64,000 nt of DNA from Deferribacteres bacterium (GTDB taxonomy: Bacteria > Zhuqueibacterota > Zhuqueibacteria > Zhuqueibacterales > Geothermadaptataceae). The notes beneath the pieces are model-generated. The model had not been told where the DNA came from, did not search any database, and was given only the letters and a program-made list of their open reading frames with translations. Positions 47,061 through 55,059 of this stretch are shown piece after piece (position 1 is the first letter of the stretch; each line of letters opens with the position of its first letter). The stretch lies in assembly GCA_020633655.1 (NCBI GenBank), contig JACKDF010000003.1, positions 496,001-560,000 of the forward strand, read 5' to 3'. Made by a program: the position numbers and the translations under genes.

Positions 47061-48473
47061 TCACCATTTAAAGCCATCTAATACAAACCTGGAACCGTAC
47101 GGAAAACGTCCCGGCCGACTGAGCATCGCGTTGGCTTCATCATCGTTTTTAAAACGCTCTTTTACGGGATCCCAGTGCAATTTTCTCGGCAGCTTCATGG
47201 CGATATGATTCACCAGACATGCCGAGCACGAACGATGAGCAATTTCTGCATTCGCAATCGGTTGTTTGCGTGTTTTGATACTGTCGAGCCAGTTGCCGTG
47301 TTGTTCTTCGCTGTGGTACAAATGAATCTCGTTCTCTCCAATTGGTGATTCCAAAATTTTCGGATCGCTCGCCACCAGCGCTTCTAATGTTTCCTCCGGC
47401 GAACCGGGATCGGAAGCGGTGACTTTCTGCGCACCCCGGGAGACGAATATCCAGCCATCGGTGCCGACAAATTTCACTCCATTGGGGTAATCGCCACTCA
47501 AATGCATGGTAACGCCGTTTTCATATTTTGCTGTTGCTTTAAATTTGCCGTGGACATTCCACAAACCATGTTTTGGAAATTCTGCTTCGGCCTCAACCTC
47601 GACAGGACCACTGTACTCCATATCCATGCCCCAGTGAGCCGTGTCGATATGGTGGGCTCCCCAGCCGGTTATCATGCCTGCGCCGAATTGTTCGCACCGG
47701 AGCCAGCCTGGCCGTGAGTAGCCATCTTGTGGGTGTACCCGTTTTTCGGTGTAATACACATTGGGAGTTGAACCGAGCCACATGTCATAATTCAGATTTG
47801 CCGGAATGGGCATTTCAAGTTCTTCTTCACCACCGGGATCACCGGGCAAGCCGACATAGACTGTCTGAAGCTCACCGATCCGGCCGTTTCTCACCAATTC
47901 GCACGCCCGTTTAAATTGCGGCCAGGGATTGGCCGATCGCTGCTGGCTGCCAATCTGAAAAATGCGTCCGGTTCGGTGGACGATGTCACTCATTAACCGG
48001 CCTTCTTCGATGGTAAGGGAAGCTGGTTTTTGCAAATAGATATCTTTGCCCGCAAGTGCCGCTTCGATCGCGATTTGCGCATGCCAGTGATCGGGGGTGG
48101 AAATGATCACTGCGTCAATGCTTTTATCCTGAAGCATCTCCTGATAATTCGTATACGTTTTTACATCCACATAATTCTTCTTACCCCTTTTCTCAGCATA
48201 CCAGTTCTCGACGAATTGTTTTCCCTCGCCCGCCCGCTTCGAATCTGGATCACAACAAGCGACGATGCGTGCCTCAGCGTAATTCAGGGTTTCCGGCATG
48301 TCATGCCCCCGGGCGATGCGGCCGCAGCCAATTTGCGCGATGGTTATCGTATCGCCTGGTTTGTTTTTGCCAAAAACGTAGGAGCTGACGATAGTTGGCG
48401 CCGCAAAAGCAACGGTTGTAGAGGATAGCGCTCGTTTAATAAATTTTCGCCGATTGATTGGTTGATGCTTCAT
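47061..48473 (-). CDS. Tat-exported Gfo/Idh/MocA family oxidoreductase
   Basis: A 470-residue protein with a twin-arginine signal (NRRKFIKRALSSTTVAFAAP). The Rossmann motif is intact (AQIGCGRIARGHD), and the sugar-dehydrogenase motif YLQKPASLTIEEG has QKP in place of EKP. ISTPDHWHAQIAIEA is typical of the family. Tat export fits delivery of a folded protein with its nucleotide already bound, as in glucose-fructose oxidoreductase. It probably acts on a periplasmic sugar or sugar acid by oxidation, or by oxidation/elimination. ATG at 48473 with AAGGAGGAAT upstream. It is the first of a same-strand run: Gfo/Idh, DUF6807, DUF6807, Gfo/Idh lipoprotein, LarA-type, KDG kinase, MttB-like. Confidence 0.9.
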   Translation of the reverse strand: MKHQPINRRKFIKRALSSTTVAFAAPTIVSSYVFGKNKPGDTITIAQIGCGRIARGHDMPETLNYAEARIVACCDPDSKRAGEGKQFVENWYAEKRGKKNYVDVKTYTNYQEMLQDKSIDAVIISTPDHWHAQIAIEAALAGKDIYLQKPASLTIEEGRLMSDIVHRTGRIFQIGSQQRSANPWPQFKRACELVRNGRIGELQTVYVGLPGDPGGEEELEMPIPANLNYDMWLGSTPNVYYTEKRVHPQDGYSRPGWLRCEQFGAGMITGWGAHHIDTAHWGMDMEYSGPVEVEAEAEFPKHGLWNVHGKFKATAKYENGVTMHLSGDYPNGVKFVGTDGWIFVSRGAQKVTASDPGSPEETLEALVASDPKILESPIGENEIHLYHSEEQHGNWLDSIKTRKQPIANAEIAHRSCSACLVNHIAMKLPRKLHWDPVKERFKNDDEANAMLSRPGRFPYGSRFVLDGFKW

Positions 48474-48502
48474 GTTTGAATTCCTCCTTGTTTAATGTCT
48501 TC

Positions 48503-48757
48503 TCAAATCGTAGAACCAAAGCCATTGTATCTGGTATAAAATAATGCTCCATGCGGATAGTGCACTTTATAGTTTGGGAACTCATCATCTAAATGAAGTA
48601 AGGATATCTTATTGAGTTGATTTAACTCTTCTTTTCGATCTTTCACACAGCTTTTTTTGATGGCAGCATTCAATTTTTTCGTCTTGAATGATTGAATGAA
48701 ATCCAATATTTCTGCCAAAGTTTCGCTCGGCAGTTTATTTGTTTCTGAGATAATCAT
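48503..48757 (-). CDS. Small hypothetical protein (DUF2281-like N-terminus)
   Basis: An 84-residue open frame starting MIISETNKLPSETLAEILDF. The pattern of a proline-leading helix followed by EILDFIQSF resembles the short DUF2281/antitoxin-like proteins. The rest (HLDDEFPNYKVHYPHGALFY) is not diagnostic. No toxin partner gene is visible, and the ribosome binding site is weak. It stops 30 bases upstream of the Gfo/Idh start on the same strand. The call as a real gene is tentative. Confidence 0.4.
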   Translation of the reverse strand: MIISETNKLPSETLAEILDFIQSFKTKKLNAAIKKSCVKDRKEELNQLNKISLLHLDDEFPNYKVHYPHGALFYTRYNGFGSTI

Positions 48758-48963
48758 TTATTCTAACATTGTTTTGCTTATAACACCTGGCTGTGGGGCG
48801 AGCGGATTTCCACCACGGAAAGTCAACGAAGTCACTGAACTTTGCACCACCACAAAACGGGAAACTTGCAAACGAGCGCAGTGAGTCCCACGCCAGCCAG
48901 ATGTTAAAATTTAATTTCTTGTTTTCTACTAAATTACCTTTGTTTAGAGCGCAATGCATGATA

Positions 48964-50364
48964 CTATCTACGGAATTTTCTTTTAACTGCTAGGCCAAGA
49001 AATACGGCCTGAAGATAAACTAAAATAAATCCAATACTATTTATTAGATCTCCATTTAGCCAAGAATCTGGGTTAGTAACCGGGGAAAAAACTCTGTTGG
49101 GTTTCTCCTCTCTAAGTAGCACTTCTAAGACGTAGATCAATGTCTTTATAGAGTCTTTGGCAAAAGCATTTGTTTTTGTAAGATCAAATTTGAATTCATA
49201 ATTTATAGCTTCATAGTATGCGTTTAATGAGTTTGGCCTTAGTCCAAGGAACATGTGACTTATAACCCAAATAGCAAGTAAAATACAAAGAGTACTAACT
49301 GCTCTATTAATTTTTTCTCCATATCCTGAACTTGCCCAATAAATAGTAGTTAAAGTTGGCAAAAATCGGAAAAATCCAGCAGCCTTTCGTTGGCATTCCA
49401 TTTCTCCATAATGGAAATCACCTGCCATTGCAAAATTGCGATTCTCTTCAAAATTCATTTTTAAAGATTGGTATTGTTCTTTTACCATACCCAGGTTTTC
49501 TTGCAATGACTTTCCATTGGAATAATTAACAAATTCATTAATCAAGCAGTTTCTTTTTGCCGAAGGCCATTTAGGCTTATGCCATTTTACATCATCAAAT
49601 TTCACATATGTTAAATCACTTCTTATAAATGAAACTTTTGACATGTCATTGTATTCAAATTCAGTATTACGATTATTCGTGAATCCATTATAATAAAAGG
49701 ATATAAGGCTTGATTTATTAGGGGTTTTAATATTTCTGAAAGAAGTGTAGTTACTAAAACTGCAACGATTAAATTCTCCACGTTTTTTAAATACAGCATT
49801 ATGAAAACTCGTTCCATTAAATGTTATATTCTGAAAAACTGTGAGATTATGAAAGATACACTCGCCAAACTCAGCAAACTTTAAAAACTTAACTCTTGTC
49901 AAGTTAACTGTCTGTTTGAAGTCACAATGCTTAAAATTAACTCCCTTTTCAAATGTAACACGAGTCATTGAAACATCAGAATAGAATACTGAGTTTGAGA
50001 TCAACACTTTTTTTCTAAAAATTTGGTCTTTCAATATAAAATTGTCTGAAAAATTAATGCCTTCTAAATGGATAATATTGGCCATAGCATCATTCTCTTG
50101 ACTTGTAATCAGATTGCTGAATTCACTTTTAAATAAATCATTGTTTTTTCTATTCATTGGTGAGTGCAGAATACACAAATTTTGTTCAGAGATAGCGTTA
50201 TTCGGACATCGCCAATTGTGCAGACCATTTACGAAAGAACACCTATTTCTGTAAATTTGATGCTCAAATTTGGACTTGTATTCTGAAAGCGTAATTTTAT
50301 GAGTTTTTAAATGACTAGCTGTCAATTTCTTAAATACTTGTTTACAAATATTGCATGTAATCAA
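48964..50364 (-). CDS. Zinc-finger / pentapeptide-repeat-like / membrane protein
   Basis: A 466-residue protein of unusual build. Residues 1-32 are a C2H2 finger (ITCNICKQVFKKLTASHLKTH, then KITLSEYKSKF), much like the MucR/Ros type. A second Cys/His cluster follows at about 42-68 (NRCSFVN, NWRCPNN, LCILHSP). Residues about 95-270 are degenerate pentapeptide-type repeats with a phenylalanine about every fifth residue (VTFEKGVNFKHCDFKQTVNL). Residues about 330-466 hold at least two membrane helices (STLCILLAIWVISHMFLG and IGFILVYLQAVFLGLAV) with a loop between, resembling a small ion-channel unit. The TTG start has AGGAAT eight bases upstream. Region and codon use are notably AT-rich, suggesting transfer. 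Function unknown. Confidence 0.75.
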   Translation of the reverse strand: MITCNICKQVFKKLTASHLKTHKITLSEYKSKFEHQIYRNRCSFVNGLHNWRCPNNAISEQNLCILHSPMNRKNNDLFKSEFSNLITSQENDAMANIIHLEGINFSDNFILKDQIFRKKVLISNSVFYSDVSMTRVTFEKGVNFKHCDFKQTVNLTRVKFLKFAEFGECIFHNLTVFQNITFNGTSFHNAVFKKRGEFNRCSFSNYTSFRNIKTPNKSSLISFYYNGFTNNRNTEFEYNDMSKVSFIRSDLTYVKFDDVKWHKPKWPSAKRNCLINEFVNYSNGKSLQENLGMVKEQYQSLKMNFEENRNFAMAGDFHYGEMECQRKAAGFFRFLPTLTTIYWASSGYGEKINRAVSTLCILLAIWVISHMFLGLRPNSLNAYYEAINYEFKFDLTKTNAFAKDSIKTLIYVLEVLLREEKPNRVFSPVTNPDSWLNGDLINSIGFILVYLQAVFLGLAVKRKFRR

Positions 50365-50640
50365 AACAGATTCCTGTATCAGAAAGTGATATTGAATTTT
50401 CTCTTAAAAGTGAAAATGAGATTGCTATTGTTGGTGCCGAAAATTTTGACGGCTATGTATAAGCAGCGGCGACAAAATAGAAAAAAACCTAAAATCATGC
50501 AGGCGTATAGCCGTCTGCTTAATACAATGGTTAAACGTTTTGAACTGTTTATAAACAAGGATACTCATTTTATGTTTAATAATACTATAAAAAAGATAAG
50601 ATGTAAATACTATGCTTCTATGTATTATCATACTAAACCA
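50365..50640. other. AT-rich intergenic segment, nothing recognised
   Basis: About 275 bases between the start of the zinc-finger/pentapeptide gene and the left end of the IS200-type element. It should hold the promoter of the former. Open frames in it are short and without ribosome binding sites. Confidence 0.5.
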
Positions 50641-51200
50641 CTATGCACTTGAAGTGCATAGGTTTGAGAAGGACTGAAAGTCCATTATTCAAGCATAAAA
50701 TTGTCGTCATCATTCGAAGATGTTTTATGGTGTTTTAAGTATTCCTGAACTACCTTTTCTGTTATGTTACCTGTACTCCAAGCACCATAACCTATGGCCC
50801 AAAAGTGTTTTCCCCAATACCGTTTGCGCAATTCTGTATATTCTCGCTGTAGTATTCTGGAGCTGCGACCTTTGAGCCGTTTGACTATTTCACTCACTGA
50901 TTTCGAGGGGGGATATTCAATATGCATATGAACATGATCTTTGCTTACTACACCACTCAATATCCGAATATCCTCTGCATCACATATTTGAATGAGAAGG
51001 CTACGACAACGCTTTTGTATATCACCTGTCAATACTTGATAACGATATTTTGTTACCCAAACTAGATGCACCGTTAAACGAGTTACGGTATGACCGCCAT
51101 AACGATAATTGCCCATCTCTTTCTCCTGATTAATATTCAAAAGAATATAGAGACTAAACTTATGGCGGACAACTGAAAGTCTTGCGCTGAAAGCGCATAG
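50641..51200 (-). mobile_element. IS200-type insertion sequence (tnpA only)
   Basis: A single-strand transposon of the IS200 kind. The left end carries a perfect hairpin CTATGCACTTGAAGTGCATAG at 50641-50661, then GGACTGAAAGTCC just before the transposase stop. The right end has AACTGAAAGTC and TGCGCTGAAAGCGCA at 51183-51197. Sub-terminal hairpins, the absence of terminal inverted repeats and the absence of an accessory tnpB all fit IS200. Exact cleavage sites cannot be fixed from one copy. Confidence 0.75.
50685..51116 (-). CDS. tnpA: IS200-family transposase TnpA (Y1, HUH)
   Basis: A 143-residue HUH transposase. It starts MGNYRYGGHTVTRLTVHLVW, which is nearly diagnostic for IS200. The metal-binding motif is SKDHVHMHIEYPP, followed by VKRLKGRSSRIL, WGKHFWAIGYGAWSTG and the catalytic tyrosine in VVQEYLKHHK. 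The ATG at 51116 follows AGGAGAAAGAG; an in-frame TTG eight codons earlier is not needed. It appears intact and so may be active. It belongs to a different branch from the RAYT at 36722. Confidence 0.93.
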   Translation of the reverse strand: MGNYRYGGHTVTRLTVHLVWVTKYRYQVLTGDIQKRCRSLLIQICDAEDIRILSGVVSKDHVHMHIEYPPSKSVSEIVKRLKGRSSRILQREYTELRKRYWGKHFWAIGYGAWSTGNITEKVVQEYLKHHKTSSNDDDNFMLE

Positions 51201-51239
51201 TTTTTAACTAGCGTGTTGGAACAATAAACATATTAAGGC

Positions 51240-51650
51240 TCATTCTGATGCTTGGGAACGTTTCATTTCTTCTAAGAAATAATTACCTAATGTATCATGT
51301 ATTTTTCTTATTTTATGTACGGAATTATTATCTTTCATAATGGAAAACAATTTATGAGTATAATATTTATCTTGAACATGAAAAACAGCATTTCTAAACA
51401 ATCGGAGAGATTCATAAATAGAATTTACATCTTGTTCAATTGTTTTGGGGATAGAATTGTTATCTTTTAAATATCCACAAACAGCAAATAATAATCCATA
51501 CCAAAGCATCATGTATGTTCCTGGAACACTCACAAATATATTTTTAAGATCGTTTTTATCAAATAAGTGTTTATGCTTTTCAAATTGTTCAAACATCAGA
51601 TTTGCATGTATCCATGTTCTATGTGCTGATAATATTTTAAGTGGTTCCAT
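51240..51650 (-). CDS. Small HEPN-like hypothetical protein
   Basis: A 136-residue all-alpha protein. The segment SLRLFRNAVFHVQDKYYTHK near residues 90-110 contains RNAVFH, an R-x4-H pattern like the catalytic motif of HEPN ribonucleases. The remainder, with aromatic helices (YMMLWYGLLFAVCGYL), is consistent with a HEPN four-helix bundle and resembles the pEK499-p136 HEPN group in outline. No nucleotidyltransferase (MNT) partner is visible. The gene lies in the AT-rich island beside the IS200 element and just downstream of the pentose-phosphate operon. The start (ATG 51650) lacks a strong ribosome binding site. HEPN assignment is tentative. Confidence 0.6.
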   Translation of the reverse strand: MEPLKILSAHRTWIHANLMFEQFEKHKHLFDKNDLKNIFVSVPGTYMMLWYGLLFAVCGYLKDNNSIPKTIEQDVNSIYESLRLFRNAVFHVQDKYYTHKLFSIMKDNNSVHKIRKIHDTLGNYFLEEMKRSQASE

Positions 51651-51865
51651 TTTGGATAATTTTATTATACGTTTAACATATTATTCAATGGTTAATTTCT
51701 ATCAAAAAAAGATTCCATTATTAGGAACAAGTTCCCATATTTGGCAATCATTTCCAATTATGGGAACTTTTCGGTGTCCATTTATGGATAATTTTAAGTT
51801 AATGCTTATATCAGTATTTCCGTTAGTGGTTACCTTTAAGTGATTTATAGATGAAAGACAATCCC

Positions 51866-51894
51866 CCTTGCGAAGGTTGCGAACCTTCGCAAGG
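51866..51894 (-). terminator. Hairpin terminator after the gnd pair
   Basis: A perfect 13-base stem CCTTGCGAAGGTT / AACCTTCGCAAGG with a three-base loop, lying nine bases past the end of the first-listed gnd gene. In minus orientation it is followed by GGGATTGTCTTT, so the U-tract is poor; it may be a terminator or an mRNA-protecting stem-loop. Confidence 0.65.
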
Positions 51895-51903
51895 CTCATA
51901 AAA

Positions 51904-53358
51904 TCAAGCATTATACGTACTGGAGACTGTATCCCCGCCTCGGCCTGTCCAGTTGGTGTGGAAGAATTCACCGCGTGGTTTATCGATACGCTCATAAGTG
52001 TGGGCGCCGAAGTAATCGCGTTGCGCTTGCAACAGGTTTGCCGGCAGAACGGCGCTGCGGTAGCCATCGTAATAAGCCAAAGCACTGCTGAATGCCGGTA
52101 CCGGAATACCCATTTTCACCGCTTCGGCAACCACTTCGCGCCAGGCGTCTTGCGTGGTATCGATGACGTTTTTAAAATAGTCGTCGAGCAGCAGATTTTC
52201 CAGGTCGTGGTTTTTATCGAAGGCTTCTTTGATTTTACCAAGGAATTGTGCGCGGATAATACAGCCTTCGCGCCACATCAGGGCAATATCGCCAAATTTC
52301 AAATCCCAGCCATATTCTTTGCCCGCCATTTTCATCAGCTGATAGCCTTGTGCATAAGAGCAGATTTTAGAAGCATACAGCGCTTTGCGAATCTTTTCTA
52401 TAAACGCCACTTTATCGCCTGCAAATTTTGGTGTTGGTCCATTCAATTTTTTAGACGCTGAAACACGCTCTTCCTTTATAGCACTCATAGCCCGGGAAAA
52501 TACGGCTTCGGCAACCGTCGGTGCTGGCACGCCAACATCAAGAGCAGCCTGACTTGTCCACTTGCCCGTGCCTTTTTGGCCTGCAGTATCGAGAATCATA
52601 TCAACCATTGGTTTGCCCGTGTCCTCATCCGTATGACCTAATATTTCATGGGTAATCTGGATGAGATAGCTGTCCAGCTCGCCCTTGTTCCATTCGGCAA
52701 AAACCGGCTCCATTTCCGCAGGCGTCATACCCAGAGCTAATTTCAGGATGGAGTACGCTTCACAGATCATTTGCATGTCACCGTATTCGATACCGTTGTG
52801 CACCATTTTGACAAAGTGGCCGGCGCCGTCGTTCCCGACCCATTCACAGCACGGTGAACCGTCAGCGACTTTTGCGGAGACAGCCTGAAAAATTTCTTTC
52901 ACTTCCGGCCAGGATTTTGCCGAACCGCCGGGCATGATGGACGGCCCCCACAGCGCACCTTCTTCACCACCGGAAACACCAGTTCCGATGTAAAGCAAGC
53001 CTTTGCTTTCCACATATTTTGTGCGGCGAATGGTATCTGGGAAATGGCTGTTGCCGCCGTCGATGATGATGTCACCGGGGTCGAGATGGGGCGCTACGTG
53101 ATCAATGAAATCGTCTACAGCCTGTCCGGCTTTAACAAGCAGCATAACTTTGCGTGGTGATTTCAGGCTGGCGACGAATTCCTCGATGCTCATGCATCCT
53201 TTGATATTTTTGCCTTTTGCACGCCCGTTGACGAAATTTTCAACTTTGCTGGTTGTGCGGTTGAAAACAGCGACGGAGTATCCATTGCGTTCGATATTCA
53301 AGACCAGGTTTTCACCCATAACGGCCAGGCCAATCAGCCCAAATTCACATTTGTCCAC
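51904..53358 (-). CDS. gnd: 6-phosphogluconate dehydrogenase, NADP-type
   Basis: A 484-residue decarboxylating dehydrogenase (6-phosphogluconate to ribulose-5-phosphate and CO2). Rossmann motif GLIGLAVMGENLVLNI; the cofactor-specificity loop reads VFNRTTSK, with the arginine and threonine that recognise the NADP phosphate. Substrate residues are in GTGVSGGEEGA and the catalytic lysine in HFVKMVHNGIEYGD near 184. The C-terminal FGAHTYERID segment is intact, followed by a short extra tail. The start is GTG at 53358 with AAGGAG nine bases upstream. It is the last gene of the uxaC operon, directly after its paralogue, from which it is separated by an inverted repeat. Confidence 0.95.
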   Translation of the reverse strand: MDKCEFGLIGLAVMGENLVLNIERNGYSVAVFNRTTSKVENFVNGRAKGKNIKGCMSIEEFVASLKSPRKVMLLVKAGQAVDDFIDHVAPHLDPGDIIIDGGNSHFPDTIRRTKYVESKGLLYIGTGVSGGEEGALWGPSIMPGGSAKSWPEVKEIFQAVSAKVADGSPCCEWVGNDGAGHFVKMVHNGIEYGDMQMICEAYSILKLALGMTPAEMEPVFAEWNKGELDSYLIQITHEILGHTDEDTGKPMVDMILDTAGQKGTGKWTSQAALDVGVPAPTVAEAVFSRAMSAIKEERVSASKKLNGPTPKFAGDKVAFIEKIRKALYASKICSYAQGYQLMKMAGKEYGWDLKFGDIALMWREGCIIRAQFLGKIKEAFDKNHDLENLLLDDYFKNVIDTTQDAWREVVAEAVKMGIPVPAFSSALAYYDGYRSAVLPANLLQAQRDYFGAHTYERIDKPRGEFFHTNWTGRGGDTVSSTYNA

Positions 53359-53437
53359 TTGTTGACTCCTTGAGTTTGCATTTATTTAAACTTAGTTTTC
53401 CTTAAATTCAGGGACTACAAGAAAAACTAAGTTAAGT

Positions 53438-53523
53438 GTCATTCCGGCATGCTTTTAGCCGGAATCTATGGTTTATGTTCGCACGAAAACACTGGATTCC
53501 CGCCAGAAGCATGCGGGAATGAC
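53438..53523. repeat. GTCATTCC-type inverted repeat, copy 5
   Basis: The clearest family member: GTCATTCCGGCATGCTTTTA at the left and GAAGCATGCGGGAATGAC at the right. It sits in the 189-base gap between the two gnd paralogues and could attenuate transcription between them. Confidence 0.75.
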
Positions 53524-53547
53524 AGGACTTTTTTATTTCATCTGAAA

Positions 53548-54963
53548 TCATTTCCACTCAACATGAAAAAACTGTCCACGCGGTTTATCAACACGTTCAA
53601 AAGTGTGGGCACCGAAATAATCCCGCTGTGCTTGCACCAGACGTGTTGGTAGCAAAGCTGCACGGTAACTATCGTAATAAGAAAGCGCACTGCTAAAGCC
53701 CGGGATCGGCAGGCCACTTTCCACTCCCATGGCGACAACACTGCGCCAACCTGTCTGGTACTTGTGGATGGCATCACGGAAATACGGTGTTAAAAGCAGG
53801 TTGGTCAGATTCGGATTTTCCACATACGCGTCTTTGATATCTGTTAAAAACTGCGCACGAATGATGCAGCCAGCCCGCCATAATTGGGCTATGTTGGCGA
53901 AATTTAAATCCCATTTGTGGATTTCGTTTGCCCGCTTCATCAGTTGAAACCCTTGTGCATAGGAGCACAATTTAGAAACGAACAAGGCCTGGCGAATCTT
54001 CTCGATCACTTCTTCTTTATTGCCATACATGCTGTATTTTGGCCCTTCAAGCACTGCGGACGCTGCCATGCGCTCCTCCTTGAAACTGGAGGCAACACGC
54101 GCAAAAACTGCTTTCGCGATCGTCTGTGCGGGTACACCAAGATCGAGAGCAACCTGACTGGTCCATTTGCCGGTGCCTTTCTGTCCGACGGTGTCAAGAA
54201 TCATGTGAATCATCGGTTTGCCAGTTTCGTCATCTTTTTTACGCAGGATGTCGGCGGTAATTTCGATGAGATAGCTGTGCAGCTCGCCTTTATTCCACTC
54301 CTCAAAAACGTCCGCCATCTCCTCAGGGGACAAACCGAGCAACTGCTCCATAAGGAAATAAGCTTCAGAAATCATCTGCATATCACCGTATTCGATGCCG
54401 TTGTGTACCATTTTTACAAAGTGCCCGGCGCCGCCTTTGCCAACCCAGTCGCAGCACGGTTCATTGTCGGGCGTTTTTGCAGCAATAGTCTGCAAAATTG
54501 GTTTCACCAGCGGCCATGCTTCCGGGTCGCCACCCGGCATAATTGAGGGCCCCCAGAGAGCGCCTTCCTCCCCGCCACTCACACCAGTACCGATAAACAG
54601 GATGCCTGCCTTATGCAATTCTTCAAAACGGCGTTCTGTGTCGGGGAAATAGCTATTACCACCGTCGATGAGCAAATCGCCTTTATCGAGATGCGGTTTC
54701 AGGTCATGAATCACGGCATCCACCGGCTCACCGGCCGGCACCATAACCAAGATGCGGCGTGGGGATTCGAGTTTTGCAAGAAAATCTTGTAATTCTGCCG
54801 CCACTTCCATTTTTTTACCGCTGAACTTTGCAGTGGCTTTTGCTTGCATTGCTTTATCAAGATCGAATCCAACTACACTGAATCCGTTGCGTTCTATATT
54901 TAAGGCGAGATTCTGGCCCATTACACCGAGGCCGATGACACCGAAGTTGTATTGCGAACTCAT
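53548..54963 (-). CDS. gnd: 6-phosphogluconate dehydrogenase paralogue, predicted NAD-type
   Basis: A 471-residue paralogue of the enzyme at 51904, full length with all family motifs (GVIGLGVMGQNLALNI; GTGVSGGEEGALWGPS; HFVKMVHNGIEYGDMQ; FGAHTFERVDKPRG). The specificity loop after the second strand reads VGFDLDKAMQ: an aspartate replaces the asparagine-arginine pair of NADP enzymes. By the usual Rossmann rule this predicts NAD preference. It lies 96 bases after the mannonate oxidoreductase gene. ATG at 54963 with GAAAGGAAAT upstream. Two paralogues with different cofactors would let the cell send 6-phosphogluconate oxidation to either biosynthetic NADPH or energy-yielding NADH. Confidence 0.93.
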   Translation of the reverse strand: MSSQYNFGVIGLGVMGQNLALNIERNGFSVVGFDLDKAMQAKATAKFSGKKMEVAAELQDFLAKLESPRRILVMVPAGEPVDAVIHDLKPHLDKGDLLIDGGNSYFPDTERRFEELHKAGILFIGTGVSGGEEGALWGPSIMPGGDPEAWPLVKPILQTIAAKTPDNEPCCDWVGKGGAGHFVKMVHNGIEYGDMQMISEAYFLMEQLLGLSPEEMADVFEEWNKGELHSYLIEITADILRKKDDETGKPMIHMILDTVGQKGTGKWTSQVALDLGVPAQTIAKAVFARVASSFKEERMAASAVLEGPKYSMYGNKEEVIEKIRQALFVSKLCSYAQGFQLMKRANEIHKWDLNFANIAQLWRAGCIIRAQFLTDIKDAYVENPNLTNLLLTPYFRDAIHKYQTGWRSVVAMGVESGLPIPGFSSALSYYDSYRAALLPTRLVQAQRDYFGAHTFERVDKPRGQFFHVEWK

Positions 54964-55059
54964 TTATTTCCTTTCAATCAAAACAATATTCAATAATCAA
55001 CACTCAATAATCAATTTTCAAATAAATCCAGAGATCCGATAATCCGGCACTCCTGATTC

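Noticed and set aside
48735..48959. Small minus-strand frame with ARCYKQNN-like peptide
   Set aside because: Such peptides come from a non-coding repeat I recall from other genomes; no ribosome binding site and it overlaps the start of the small hypothetical gene.
50311..50652. 113-codon plus-strand frame between the pentapeptide protein and the IS200 element
   Set aside because: It begins inside the opposite-strand gene, is lysine/tyrosine-rich as expected from AT-rich DNA, and ends within the IS hairpin.
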